The notes under the pieces: model-generated
The model's database searches: none
Seen by the model: the letters and a program-made list of their open reading frames with translations, nothing else
What the model was told of the DNA's origin: nothing
Shown: in pieces, positions 34,663-43,203 of the stretch
Position numbering within the stretch: the stretch's first letter is position 1
Layout of the letters: each line of letters begins with the position of its first letter
Origin: Pseudomonas morbosilactucae
GTDB lineage: Bacteria; Pseudomonadota; Gammaproteobacteria; Pseudomonadales; Pseudomonadaceae
Length of the DNA stretch: 64,000 nt
Assembly (NCBI RefSeq): GCF_023241715.1
Contig: NZ_JALQCW010000042.1
Coordinates: 1-64,000 of the forward strand
Reading direction: 5' to 3'
Made by a program: the position numbers and the translations under genes

Positions 34663-37113
34663 ATGAGCAATAGCGTTCCGAGTTCAGCGCGTGTCGTCAT
34701 CGTCGGCGGTGGGGTTATCGGCTGCAGCGTGGCCTACCACCTGACCAAACTGGGCATCAAGGATGTCGTGTTGCTGGAGCGCAAGACGCTGACCTGCGGT
34801 ACGACCTGGCATGCGGCCGGCCTGGTGCCGACCCTTCGTGCCACTTACAACATGAGCATGCTGGCCAAGTACAGCGCCGGCTTGTATGAGGGGCTTGAAG
34901 CCGAAACGGGCCAGGCCACTGGCTTCGTTCGCAATGGCTCGTTGAGTGTCGCGACTCACCAGGAGCGTTTCACTGAGCTCAAGCGTGGTGCATCGATGGC
35001 CAAGCTCTGTGGTTTCCCCTGTGAAGTGGTCAACCCGGAGCAGGCGCTGGACCTGTGGCCACTGCTGAATATCGACGACATCGTGGGCGGTGTGTACTTG
35101 CCGTTGGACGGTGTGGTGAACCCGGTCGATGTCACCCAGGCACTCGCCAAGGGCGCGCGGATGGGCGGCGCCAAAATCATCGAGAACACCCAGGTCCTGG
35201 ACATCAAGATCAAGGATGGCAAGGCGGCAGGCGTGGTCACGGCACAGGGCGATATCGACGCTGAGTTCGTCGTCAATTGCGCAGGCATGTGGGCGCGTAA
35301 CTTCGGCAAGAAAGCCGGTGTCAACATTCCCCTGCATGCGGCCGAGCACTACTACGTCGTCACCGAGCCGATGCCGGAAATCAACGGCATCATGCTGCCG
35401 ACCCTGCGTGACCTGGACTACTACAACTACTTCAAGACCGATGCCGGCAAACTGCTGATCGGCACCTTTGAACCCAACGCCAAGCCGTGGGGGCATGAAG
35501 GCATTCCAGACAGCTTCAGTTTTGACGAGCTGCCACCCGATTTCGATCACCTGGAACCCTATCTGGAGGCGGCGATCCGCCGTATCCCGGCCCTGGAGAA
35601 GACCGGGCTGCAGGTGTTCTTCAATGGCCCGGAAAGCTTTACCCCCGATGACCGCTATCACTTGGGTGAGGCGCCGGAGTTGCGCAACTACTTTGTCGCC
35701 GCAGGCTTTAACTCGGTGGGCATCCAATCCGCGGGCGGCGCCGGCAAGGTACTGGCCGAATGGATCGCCAAGGGGCACGCTCCCATGGACCTGTGGGACG
35801 TGGACATCAAGCGCAACTTGCCTTTCCAGGGTAATTCCCAATACCTGTACGACCGCACGACTGAAGGCCTGGGCCTGCTGTACGCCATGCACTGGCCGTT
35901 CCGTCAGTTCGAAACGGCGCGTAACGCACGCAAAAGTATCCTCCATGACCGTTTGCTGGCGGCCAATGCCTGCTACGGCGAAGTGGTCGGCTGGGAGCGC
36001 GCGAATTTCTTCGCTCCTGAAGGTGTGAAGCCGGAATACGGCTACAGCTGGGGCAAGCAAAACTGGTTCGACTGGTCGGCCGCCGAACATAACGCCGTGC
36101 GCAAAACCGTCGGCCTGTTTGATCAGAGCTCCTTCGCCAAAATACTGGTCCAGGGTCGCGATGCGATGTCGGTGCTTAACCGGATCTGCAGCAACAACGT
36201 CGATGTCGAGCCGGGTCGGATCGTCTACACCCAATGGCTCAATGAGCGAGGCGGCATCGAGGCCGACCTGACCGTCACCCGGCTTGAGAAGGACTCGTTC
36301 CTTATCGTCACTGGGCCCTGGACCCAGACTCGCGAGCTGAACTGGCTGCGACGCAACACCCCGGACGACGCCAATGTGGTGTTCACCGACGTTACCTCGT
36401 CGATGGCGGTGATCAGTGTGATGGGCCCCAACGCCCGCAACCTGCTGCAGCCCCTGACCACCGACGACCTGTCCAATGAAGGCTTCCCGTTTGCCACGTC
36501 GAGGGAGATCGAACTGGGTTACGCCCGGGTACGTGCGTCGCGTATTACCTACGTCGGTGAGCTGGGCTGGGAGCTGTATGTCCCGACCGAGTTTGCCCCG
36601 GATGTCTTCGACCGAATCGTCGCAGCGGGTGAACCTCACGGGTTGAAGTTGTGTGGCTACCATGCCCTGAACTCCCTGCGAATCGAAAAGGGCTATCGCC
36701 ACTTTGGCCATGACGTGATGGAAGAGGACACCCCGCTGGAAGCCGGTTTGTCGTTTGCCTCGGACTTCAACAAGGCCGGAGGCTTCATCGGCAAAGAGGC
36801 GCTGCTCAAGCAGAAAGCCGAGGGCGTCAAAAAACGCATGGTGCTGTTCAAGTTCCTCGATCCGGAGGCCACCAACTATCACGAAGAGCCGATCTATCGG
36901 AACGGCCAGATCGTCGGTCGCACCACCTCCGGAATGTATGGCCACTACATCGGCGGCAACGTCGCCATGGGCTATGTCTGCAACGACGAGGGAGCAACGG
37001 CGGAGTGGGTGAAGGAGGGCACGTACGAGATTGAAGTGGCGACCCAGCGCTATGAAGTCGAAGCCAGTCTGCGTGCGTTCTACGACCCGGAAATGAACAA
37101 AATCAAGTGCTGA
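34663..37113 (+). CDS. second dimethylglycine/sarcosine dehydrogenase-like demethylase
   Basis: 816 residues from ATG 34663 (GGAG at 34652-34655). Same architecture as the protein at 21257-23686: FAD motif VVIVGGGVIGCS, covalent-FAD His50 in TCGTTWHAAGL, FAO_M linker, and GcvT-type folate-binding C-terminal half (VGELGWELYVP, then RIEKGYRHFGHDV). It is clearly a paralogue, not a recent duplicate. Last gene of the etfB-etfA-purU operon. Two such enzymes in one locus suggest stepwise removal of two N-methyl groups, or two related substrates. Confidence 0.88.
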   Translation: MSNSVPSSARVVIVGGGVIGCSVAYHLTKLGIKDVVLLERKTLTCGTTWHAAGLVPTLRATYNMSMLAKYSAGLYEGLEAETGQATGFVRNGSLSVATHQERFTELKRGASMAKLCGFPCEVVNPEQALDLWPLLNIDDIVGGVYLPLDGVVNPVDVTQALAKGARMGGAKIIENTQVLDIKIKDGKAAGVVTAQGDIDAEFVVNCAGMWARNFGKKAGVNIPLHAAEHYYVVTEPMPEINGIMLPTLRDLDYYNYFKTDAGKLLIGTFEPNAKPWGHEGIPDSFSFDELPPDFDHLEPYLEAAIRRIPALEKTGLQVFFNGPESFTPDDRYHLGEAPELRNYFVAAGFNSVGIQSAGGAGKVLAEWIAKGHAPMDLWDVDIKRNLPFQGNSQYLYDRTTEGLGLLYAMHWPFRQFETARNARKSILHDRLLAANACYGEVVGWERANFFAPEGVKPEYGYSWGKQNWFDWSAAEHNAVRKTVGLFDQSSFAKILVQGRDAMSVLNRICSNNVDVEPGRIVYTQWLNERGGIEADLTVTRLEKDSFLIVTGPWTQTRELNWLRRNTPDDANVVFTDVTSSMAVISVMGPNARNLLQPLTTDDLSNEGFPFATSREIELGYARVRASRITYVGELGWELYVPTEFAPDVFDRIVAAGEPHGLKLCGYHALNSLRIEKGYRHFGHDVMEEDTPLEAGLSFASDFNKAGGFIGKEALLKQKAEGVKKRMVLFKFLDPEATNYHEEPIYRNGQIVGRTTSGMYGHYIGGNVAMGYVCNDEGATAEWVKEGTYEIEVATQRYEVEASLRAFYDPEMNKIKC

Positions 37114-37241
37114 ACCTGGTCGGCCAACCGCATTGACGGTGGGCAGGTTCGGTATGCAAACCACATAACAACAAGTCGATTGAATCGCGCAGTGCCCGGA
37201 GTTGCGTTCCGGGCCCCGCGCAAAAATCGCCGGAGACAACC

Positions 37242-37415
37242 ATGAATGCAAAATGCATCGTCAGGTCGAAGTCGTCGATCACCCCAATGGGTTCGCGGCT
37301 TTGCGCCACTCCATCACGCCTTATCGATTCCGGGTTCGCCCTGAGCCCTTTCTGCCGAAAGATTCCTCTTGAATTTGTCGTGTCGACGACCCGATACGGG
37401 TGCCCTTGCGCCTGA
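37242..37415 (+). CDS. doubtful small ORF or gene relic in the gap before the transporter
   Basis: The 405-base gap 37114-37518 contains an ATG at 37242 with a good CGGAG site 7 bases upstream and a 57-codon frame with odd composition (Cys- and Ser-rich). A different frame starting at 37250 reads VEVVDHPNGFAALRHSITPY and stops after 39 codons. That looks more protein-like, so this may be a frameshifted fragment of a lost gene. No family recognised. No promoter of the shared LysR type was found in this gap. Confidence 0.25.
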   Translation: MNAKCIVRSKSSITPMGSRLCATPSRLIDSGFALSPFCRKIPLEFVVSTTRYGCPCA

Positions 37416-37518
37416 TTGATGTGGGTCCTTTTGTCCTCGCGAGCAAGAGAAACCGTGTGAGCGTCGTGTACCGCGGCGCTGCACTTAGCTGATTAAAGAG
37501 TTGCAGAAAGGTGGTCAC

Positions 37519-38613
37519 ATGCAAGCAGAATCCTTTGTGAGTTTTCGCAATGTGCAGAAGAGCTACGACGGTGAAAACCTCGTGGTCAAAAACTTCAACC
37601 TGGATATTCAGCGCGGCGAATTCATCACCATGCTCGGGCCTTCGGGCTCCGGAAAGACGACGTGCCTCATGATGCTGGCGGGTTTTGAAACCGTCACCCA
37701 TGGGGAAATCTGCATCGATCGCCAGCCGGTCAACGACATCTCGCCGCAGAAGCGCGGGATCGGCATGGTCTTTCAGAACTATGCCCTGTTCCCCCACATG
37801 ACCATCGCCGAGAACCTGGCATTCCCGCTCAAGGTTCGCGGGCTGTCGTCCAGCGACATCCAGGGCAAGGTGAAAAAGTCCCTGGAGATGGTCGCCATGG
37901 GCGCCTTGGGCAGTCGCATGCCCGCCCAGCTTTCCGGTGGCCAAAAACAGCGCGTGGCACTCGCCCGGGCGCTGATTTTCGAACCTCGCCTGGTGCTGAT
38001 GGATGAGCCGCTGGGGGCGCTGGACAAACAATTGCGCGAGCAGATGCAATACGAGATCAAGCGCCTGTCGAAACAGCTGGGCATCACCGTCGTATACGTG
38101 ACCCACGATCAGAGCGAAGCGCTGACCATGTCTGATCGTATTGCCGTGTTCAATGATGGGGTGGTTCAGCAACTGGCCAACCCCTCCGACCTCTACGAGA
38201 AACCCGAGACCGCCTTCGTCGCCAGCTTCATCGGTGAAAACAACCGGCTGCTGGGGAAGGTGGTCGCGGTCGAGGGCGATTACTGCCAGGTACAAGTCGG
38301 CAACCAGCAGGTGAAAGCGGTGGCGGCTAAATCGGTGAGCGCAACCCGCGGCACCCAGACCACCCTGTCGATTCGTCCGGAGCGGGTGTATCTCGATCCC
38401 GCGCCAGGTGAGTGCGACAACCGCCTGCCGGCAAAGATTCAAGAGCTGATCTATCACGGGGACCATCTGCGCCTGCGTCTGAGCGTCGCCGATCAAGATG
38501 ACTTCGTCGTGAAAGTGGTGAACGGCGTCAACCAGGCCAGGCCGACCCCCGGCGCACTGGTGACCGTCGGGTGGCGCGCTGATGACTGCCGAGCGCTCAA
38601 CACCGTTCTCTAA
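37519..38613 (+). CDS. ABC transporter ATP-binding protein, PotA-type
   Basis: 364 residues from ATG 37519 (AAAGG upstream). Walker A GPSGSGKTT, Q-loop FQNYALFPHMT, signature LSGGQKQR, Walker B LVLMDEP and the H-loop THDQSEA are all intact. A C-terminal TOBE-type regulatory domain follows (about 285-364). It energises uptake through the two permeases just downstream. Spermidine/putrescine-type by family; the real substrate is probably a methylated or cationic amine given the locus. Confidence 0.92.
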   Translation: MQAESFVSFRNVQKSYDGENLVVKNFNLDIQRGEFITMLGPSGSGKTTCLMMLAGFETVTHGEICIDRQPVNDISPQKRGIGMVFQNYALFPHMTIAENLAFPLKVRGLSSSDIQGKVKKSLEMVAMGALGSRMPAQLSGGQKQRVALARALIFEPRLVLMDEPLGALDKQLREQMQYEIKRLSKQLGITVVYVTHDQSEALTMSDRIAVFNDGVVQQLANPSDLYEKPETAFVASFIGENNRLLGKVVAVEGDYCQVQVGNQQVKAVAAKSVSATRGTQTTLSIRPERVYLDPAPGECDNRLPAKIQELIYHGDHLRLRLSVADQDDFVVKVVNGVNQARPTPGALVTVGWRADDCRALNTVL

Positions 38614-38644
38614 CGTTCCTCACCGCTCACACGGAGATCACTTT

Positions 38645-39925
38645 ATGAATCGCCCTGTAATGTCTGAAGGGCCTGCGGATCAGCTGTATGTTCAGCCGCA
38701 GGTGGGCCCGTCAATAAAGGAAAGCCTGGATAAGGCCGAGCGTCGGAACAAGTTCAAGTCGGTGCTGTTGGTCTTGCCGTTGCTGGCGTTTATTGCCGTC
38801 TTCTTTCTCATGCCCATCGGCGACATGCTGATGCGCAGTGTGCAGAACAGCACGCTGGCGGACTACATGCCGAACACGGTGGTCGAGTTGAAGCACTGGG
38901 ATCGGCAAGCGCTGCCTGAAGAGAAGACCTTTGCGGTCATCGGCAACGACCTGCTCGGCCTTCTGAAGTCGCAGAACCTGGATCGGGTCGGGACTGATTT
39001 GAACCGCGTGCAGAGCGGCATGAAGCTGCTGTTGAACAAGACCGCGAGGGGGCTGGAGAAGCAAGGCGCGGCAGGCATTGCCGAGTTCAAGCCACTGATG
39101 ATCAGCATCGACTCGCGCTGGGGTGAAACTGCGACCTGGTCACAGCTCAAGGTGATGGCGCCGTCGGTTTCGGCGGTCCATTACCTGGCGGCGCTGGATC
39201 GTCAATACGACGATAACGGCGACATCGCCAAGCAGCCTGAAAGCCGGCAAATTTATGTCAATAATCTGTTGAAGACCCTCACGGTCAGTGGCGCGATCAC
39301 CCTTATCTGTTTCCTCTTGGGCTACCCATTGGCCTACTTCCTGGCCTGCCTGCCGGACCGCTTGAGCAACCTCCTGATGATTCTGGTCCTGCTTCCTTTC
39401 TGGACCTCTCTGCTGGTCAGGACCAGCGCCTGGATTGTGATTCTGCAATCCAATGGGGTCTTCAACGATGTCTTGCGCAGCCTGGGCCTCATCGATCAGC
39501 CCCTGGACCTGATGTACAACCTGTACGGCACCATCATCGCCATGACCCACATCCTGCTGCCATTCATGGTGTTGCCGCTCTACAGCGTCATGCGCGGTGT
39601 CGACCAGACCTACATCCGGGCCGCGCACTCCATGGGCGCCAGCTCCATGCGCACGTTTTTCAAGATCTACTTTCCGCTGTCCCTGCCAGGGGTCAGTGCC
39701 GGGGGGATTCTGGTGTTCATTCTGGCGGTCGGCTACTACATCACGCCGGCACTGGTGGGCGGCCGCACAGGCCAGATGATCAGCAATTTCATCGCGTATC
39801 ACATGCAGACGTCATTGAACTGGGGGCTGGCGTCGGCTATCGCCAGCCTGCTGCTGGTGGTGGTGCTGTTGATGTACTGGGTCTACGACCGATTCGTAGG
39901 CATTACCAATATGAAGTTGGGGTGA
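38645..39925 (+). CDS. ABC transporter permease, PotB-type
   Basis: 426 residues from ATG 38645 (GGAG upstream), longer than typical PotB. After the first membrane helix (about 38-58) there is an insert of some 150 residues, predicted periplasmic, before the remaining five helices. The cytoplasmic EAA-like loop is RAAHSMGASSMRTFFKIYFPLSLPG, described here in two halves: RAAHSMGASSM and FFKIYFPLSLPG. Forms the channel with the next gene. It starts 31 bases after the ATPase stop. Confidence 0.9.
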   Translation: MNRPVMSEGPADQLYVQPQVGPSIKESLDKAERRNKFKSVLLVLPLLAFIAVFFLMPIGDMLMRSVQNSTLADYMPNTVVELKHWDRQALPEEKTFAVIGNDLLGLLKSQNLDRVGTDLNRVQSGMKLLLNKTARGLEKQGAAGIAEFKPLMISIDSRWGETATWSQLKVMAPSVSAVHYLAALDRQYDDNGDIAKQPESRQIYVNNLLKTLTVSGAITLICFLLGYPLAYFLACLPDRLSNLLMILVLLPFWTSLLVRTSAWIVILQSNGVFNDVLRSLGLIDQPLDLMYNLYGTIIAMTHILLPFMVLPLYSVMRGVDQTYIRAAHSMGASSMRTFFKIYFPLSLPGVSAGGILVFILAVGYYITPALVGGRTGQMISNFIAYHMQTSLNWGLASAIASLLLVVVLLMYWVYDRFVGITNMKLG

Positions 39926-39928
39926 ACC

Positions 39929-40777
39929 ATGAGCCTGCCAAATTACATTGGGCCTATCGAGCGTTGCTGGTTTTTCACCGTGCGCGGATTTGCACTGCTG
40001 GTGCTGCTTTTCCTAGTCGTGCCGATTCTGGTGATCATTCCCTTGTCCTTCAACGTCGAGCCGTATTTCAGCTTTACCAAGGACATGCTCCAGCTGAACC
40101 CTGAGGCCTTTTCCCTGCGCTGGTATCGCCAACTGATCAACGATCCGCTCTGGGTGCTGTCGATCAAAAACAGCTTCCTGGTGGCCTGCGGCGCAACGGT
40201 GATTGCGACAGCGCTCGGCACACTGGCCTCCATTGGCCTGAGCCGCTCGGACCTGCCGTACAAGCGCCTGCTCACCGGCATCCTGATCTCGCCCATGATT
40301 GTTCCGGTGATCATTTCAGCGGCGGGCATGTACTTCTTCTACAGCAAGCTGGGGATTGGCCAGAGCCTGCTGGCGTTGATTCTCTCCCATGCGGTGCTAG
40401 GCACGCCCTTCGTCATCCTGACGGTCACCGCCACCCTGGTTGGCTTCGACCATTCGCTGACCCGTGCGGCGGCGAGCATGGGGGCGTCCGCAACCTATAC
40501 GTTCTTCACGGTGACATTCCCTCTCATCCGTCCCGGGATCATTTCTGGTGGGTTGTTCGCGTTCATTACGTCGTTCGACGAGGCGGTGATTGTTCAATTC
40601 CTGGGGGGCGTCGAGCAACGCACCATCCCGCGGCAGATGTGGTCGGGAATGCGTGAGCAGATCAGCCCGACGATTCTTGCGGCTGCCACATTGCTGATCA
40701 TTTTGTCGGTCCTGCTGTTGCTGTCTATCGAAGTCCTGCGCCGTCGTTCGCTGCGCGTCCGTGGCATCACTAATTGA
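39929..40777 (+). CDS. ABC transporter permease, PotC-type
   Basis: 282 residues with six membrane segments and the EAA motif region RAAASMGASATYTFF followed by TFPLIRPGI. It begins 3 bases after the PotB-type stop and is followed 22 bases later by the second binding-protein gene, so ATPase, two permeases and binding protein form a complete importer operon. Confidence 0.9.
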   Translation: MSLPNYIGPIERCWFFTVRGFALLVLLFLVVPILVIIPLSFNVEPYFSFTKDMLQLNPEAFSLRWYRQLINDPLWVLSIKNSFLVACGATVIATALGTLASIGLSRSDLPYKRLLTGILISPMIVPVIISAAGMYFFYSKLGIGQSLLALILSHAVLGTPFVILTVTATLVGFDHSLTRAAASMGASATYTFFTVTFPLIRPGIISGGLFAFITSFDEAVIVQFLGGVEQRTIPRQMWSGMREQISPTILAAATLLIILSVLLLLSIEVLRRRSLRVRGITN

Positions 40778-40799
40778 TCTGAGGTCTAGGGAAGTCGTT

Positions 40800-41858
40800 A
40801 TGAAAAAGATACTGATTTGCGCGGTAACCAGTCTTGCGTGTGCGTCTGCGATGGCGCAGGAGAACCTCACCATTGTCACGTACGGTGGCTCATTGGCTGC
40901 GGCCCAGACCAAGGCTGCGATCAAACCCTTCAGTGAGAAAACCGGGGTGAAGACCACCCTGGAAGATTACTCCGGGGGCATCGCCCAACTGAAAGCCCAG
41001 GTCGAGACCAGGAACGTCTCCTGGGATGTGGTCGACATGGAGTTGCCGGACGCCGTTCGAGCCTGCAATGCCGGGCTGTTCGAACGTATCAATCCGAGCA
41101 AGGACCTGGCTCCTGGGACCGATGGTGCCCCCGTGGATGTGGACTTCATCTCCGGCGCGGTGACCGACTGTGCGGTGGCCAACATCATCTGGTCGACGGC
41201 TGTGGCTTACAACGTCAACGCCTTTAAAACCGAGCAGCCCGCCACACTGAAAGATTTTTTCGATCTCGCTAAATTCCCCGGCAAACGAGGCCTGCGCAAG
41301 GCACCCCAGGGCACGCTGGAGTGGGCCTTGATGGCCGATGGGGTGCCACGCAACAAGGTGTATTCCACCCTGGAGACCGAGGCCGGCCTTGAGCGCGCGT
41401 TCGCCAAACTCGACACCATCAAAAGCCAGGTGATCTGGTGGGAAGCCGGGGCTCAGCCGCCACAGTTGCTGGCTGACGGGCAGGTGGCAATGACCTCGGC
41501 CTGGAACGGGCGTATCTGGACAGCCCAGACCCAAGAGAAGCAACCGTTCAAGATCATCTGGGATGGCCAGTTATACGACATGGACGTGTGGGCCGTGCCG
41601 GCCGGCAGCAAGAACAAGGCGCGGGCCATGGAGTTCCTCAAGTTCGCCACCAGCACGCCTGTCCTGGCCGAGCAAAGCCAATACATCGCCTATGGGCCTA
41701 CTCGCAAATCGTCACAGGCCCTGGTCAGCGAGGAGATGAAACCCCATCTGCCAACGTCCCCGGAGAACTTCAAGACGGCTTTGCAGATGAATGCCGAATG
41801 GTGGGGCGATCATGCCGACGAGCTTAACGAGCGCTTCAATGCCTGGCTGACTCAATAA
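40800..41858 (+). CDS. periplasmic substrate-binding protein, PotD-type (copy 2)
   Basis: 352 residues with a signal peptide ending ASAMA-QEN (about residue 19). Paralogue of the protein at 30685-31740, the two sharing long identical stretches such as IKSQVIWWEAGAQPPQLLAD and KQPFKIIWDGQ. AGGGAAG precedes ATG 40800. Encoded directly after the permeases, so it is the cognate binding protein of this importer; copy 1 probably feeds the same channel with a different affinity or ligand. Confidence 0.9.
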   Translation: MKKILICAVTSLACASAMAQENLTIVTYGGSLAAAQTKAAIKPFSEKTGVKTTLEDYSGGIAQLKAQVETRNVSWDVVDMELPDAVRACNAGLFERINPSKDLAPGTDGAPVDVDFISGAVTDCAVANIIWSTAVAYNVNAFKTEQPATLKDFFDLAKFPGKRGLRKAPQGTLEWALMADGVPRNKVYSTLETEAGLERAFAKLDTIKSQVIWWEAGAQPPQLLADGQVAMTSAWNGRIWTAQTQEKQPFKIIWDGQLYDMDVWAVPAGSKNKARAMEFLKFATSTPVLAEQSQYIAYGPTRKSSQALVSEEMKPHLPTSPENFKTALQMNAEWWGDHADELNERFNAWLTQ

Positions 41859-41897
41859 CGCGCTTTGCCTTTGCCGCCTTCGCAGGAGTCCAACGCC

Positions 41898-42692
41898 ATG
41901 TCGACTTTGATTTACCTTGGACTGGGCAGTAACCAGGACCGAGCGCATCATTTGCGGCAGGCGTTGGCGTTTCTGAGCGCCTTACTGACGGATGTGCGGT
42001 GCTCCCCGGTCTTCAGCTCGCCCGCTGTCGGCTGTACCGGGGATGACTTTTTCAACCTGGTGCTGTCCGGACGCACGGACCTGGCACTGGGCCCGTTGAG
42101 TCACGTACTCAAGCAGTTCGAAGCGCGTTACAGGCGGATACGCGGGCCACGGATCGTGTTGCCCGTTGATATCGACATTTTGCTGTATGGGGATTTTGCC
42201 GGTGACTATGAGCATGGGGTGCTGCCCAGGTCGGATCTCATCGACAAGCCCTATGTGATGATGCCCCTCGCCGCGCTGGCCCCCGACGCGCGGCACCCCA
42301 TCACCGGCACAACCCACGGGGCCGCATGGAGTGAGTTCCAACGCAGTAGGCCGTTGCACGCCAAACCGATTGCGGTGCACTGCGATGGGGTGACTCCTTA
42401 CCTGGGCCGAGAGGCTGCCGGAAGTGAAGACTTTACGATGGCGCAACAGCTTAAAGCCTTGCGGCTTCGACAAGGCCTGACACAGCGTCAGCTCGCTGAA
42501 AAAGCACGGGTGACGCACAGCTCCATCTCTGTGATCGAGACGAACCAGGCAAGCCCTGGGGTCAATACCCTGGATAAAATCCTGTCTGCGTTATCGACGT
42601 CATTACCTGAATTTTTTGCCCAGTTGGAGCAGGGAAGTGCCTTGGCTCCCCCTGAAACGGGACGAAGGGTGTTCCAGGAAAACCGGCAGTGA
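41898..42692 (+). CDS. FolK (HPPK) domain fused to an XRE-type helix-turn-helix
   Basis: 264 residues from ATG 41898 (AGGAG at 41884-41888). Residues 1-147 resemble 6-hydroxymethyl-dihydropterin pyrophosphokinase: IYLGLGSN at the start, FFNLVL, and VDIDILLYG holding the two metal-binding Asp (91 and 93). Between GPR and this motif there are about three extra residues. Residues 184-237 are a Cro/C1-type HTH (LRLRQGLTQRQLAEKARVTH and SSISVIETNQASPG) like PuuR-type regulators, but the cupin that usually follows is absent. An unbroken frame links both parts. It could be a pterin- or folate-sensing regulator, or a moonlighting enzyme; inference only. Confidence 0.8.
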   Translation: MSTLIYLGLGSNQDRAHHLRQALAFLSALLTDVRCSPVFSSPAVGCTGDDFFNLVLSGRTDLALGPLSHVLKQFEARYRRIRGPRIVLPVDIDILLYGDFAGDYEHGVLPRSDLIDKPYVMMPLAALAPDARHPITGTTHGAAWSEFQRSRPLHAKPIAVHCDGVTPYLGREAAGSEDFTMAQQLKALRLRQGLTQRQLAEKARVTHSSISVIETNQASPGVNTLDKILSALSTSLPEFFAQLEQGSALAPPETGRRVFQENRQ

Positions 42693-42727
42693 ACGGTTTT
42701 TAATCATCAACGCTGAGGTTGAAGACA

Positions 42728-43153
42728 ATGAAAATGGTACCCCGACTGACAATGGCTGATGCTCAACACATCATGCAGGCCTGTCTGGCCAAGGCCAGGG
42801 AAATGGCGGTCGATATGGACATCGCCATTACCGACGATGCGGGGCATCTGATGATGTTCCAGCGCATGGACAATGCGCGCATCACCAGTATCGACATTGC
42901 CATCAGCAAGTCTTTCACGGCCGCCGCGGCTCGCAAATCAACACGCGCCTACGGTGAAATCAGCGTGCCGGGCAAACCGGCATTTGGCATCAACACCAGC
43001 AATCAGGGGCGTTTTTCCATCGTCGCGGGTGGGCTGCCGCTGTTCATGCACGAGTTCATCGTTGGCGGTGTGGGCTGCAGTTCCGGCACGCCCGACCAGG
43101 ACGAAATGGTGGCGCAAGCGGGCATCAATGCGTTTGCGGCCTACCTCAGCTAG
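42728..43153 (+). CDS. GlcG/HbpS-like protein
   Basis: 141 residues from ATG 42728 (GAGG at 42715-42718; a TTG at 42719 is less likely). Shows the GlcG/HbpS fold signatures: AKAREMAVDMDIAITDDAGH, a RMDNARI segment, KSFTAAAARKST and GGLPLF with the C-terminal GVGCSSGTPDQDE. The family includes heme-binding HbpS and many small proteins encoded beside catabolic oxidoreductases, function mostly unknown. It is the last plus-strand gene of the methylamine locus, 35 bases after the FolK-XRE gene. Confidence 0.82.
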   Translation: MKMVPRLTMADAQHIMQACLAKAREMAVDMDIAITDDAGHLMMFQRMDNARITSIDIAISKSFTAAAARKSTRAYGEISVPGKPAFGINTSNQGRFSIVAGGLPLFMHEFIVGGVGCSSGTPDQDEMVAQAGINAFAAYLS

Positions 43154-43203
43154 GCGTGACGACAGCTCCCAGGCTCTTTATCCCGCGCATACCGTCAGCA
43201 GGA

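Noticed and set aside
34684..37251. An 855-codon open frame on the minus strand opposite the second demethylase, and similar long antisense frames at 6407-8608, 22118-23560 and 28884-30194
   Set aside because: They are mirror frames of high-GC coding sequence; the translations have no domain motifs, while the opposite strand encodes intact conserved enzymes.
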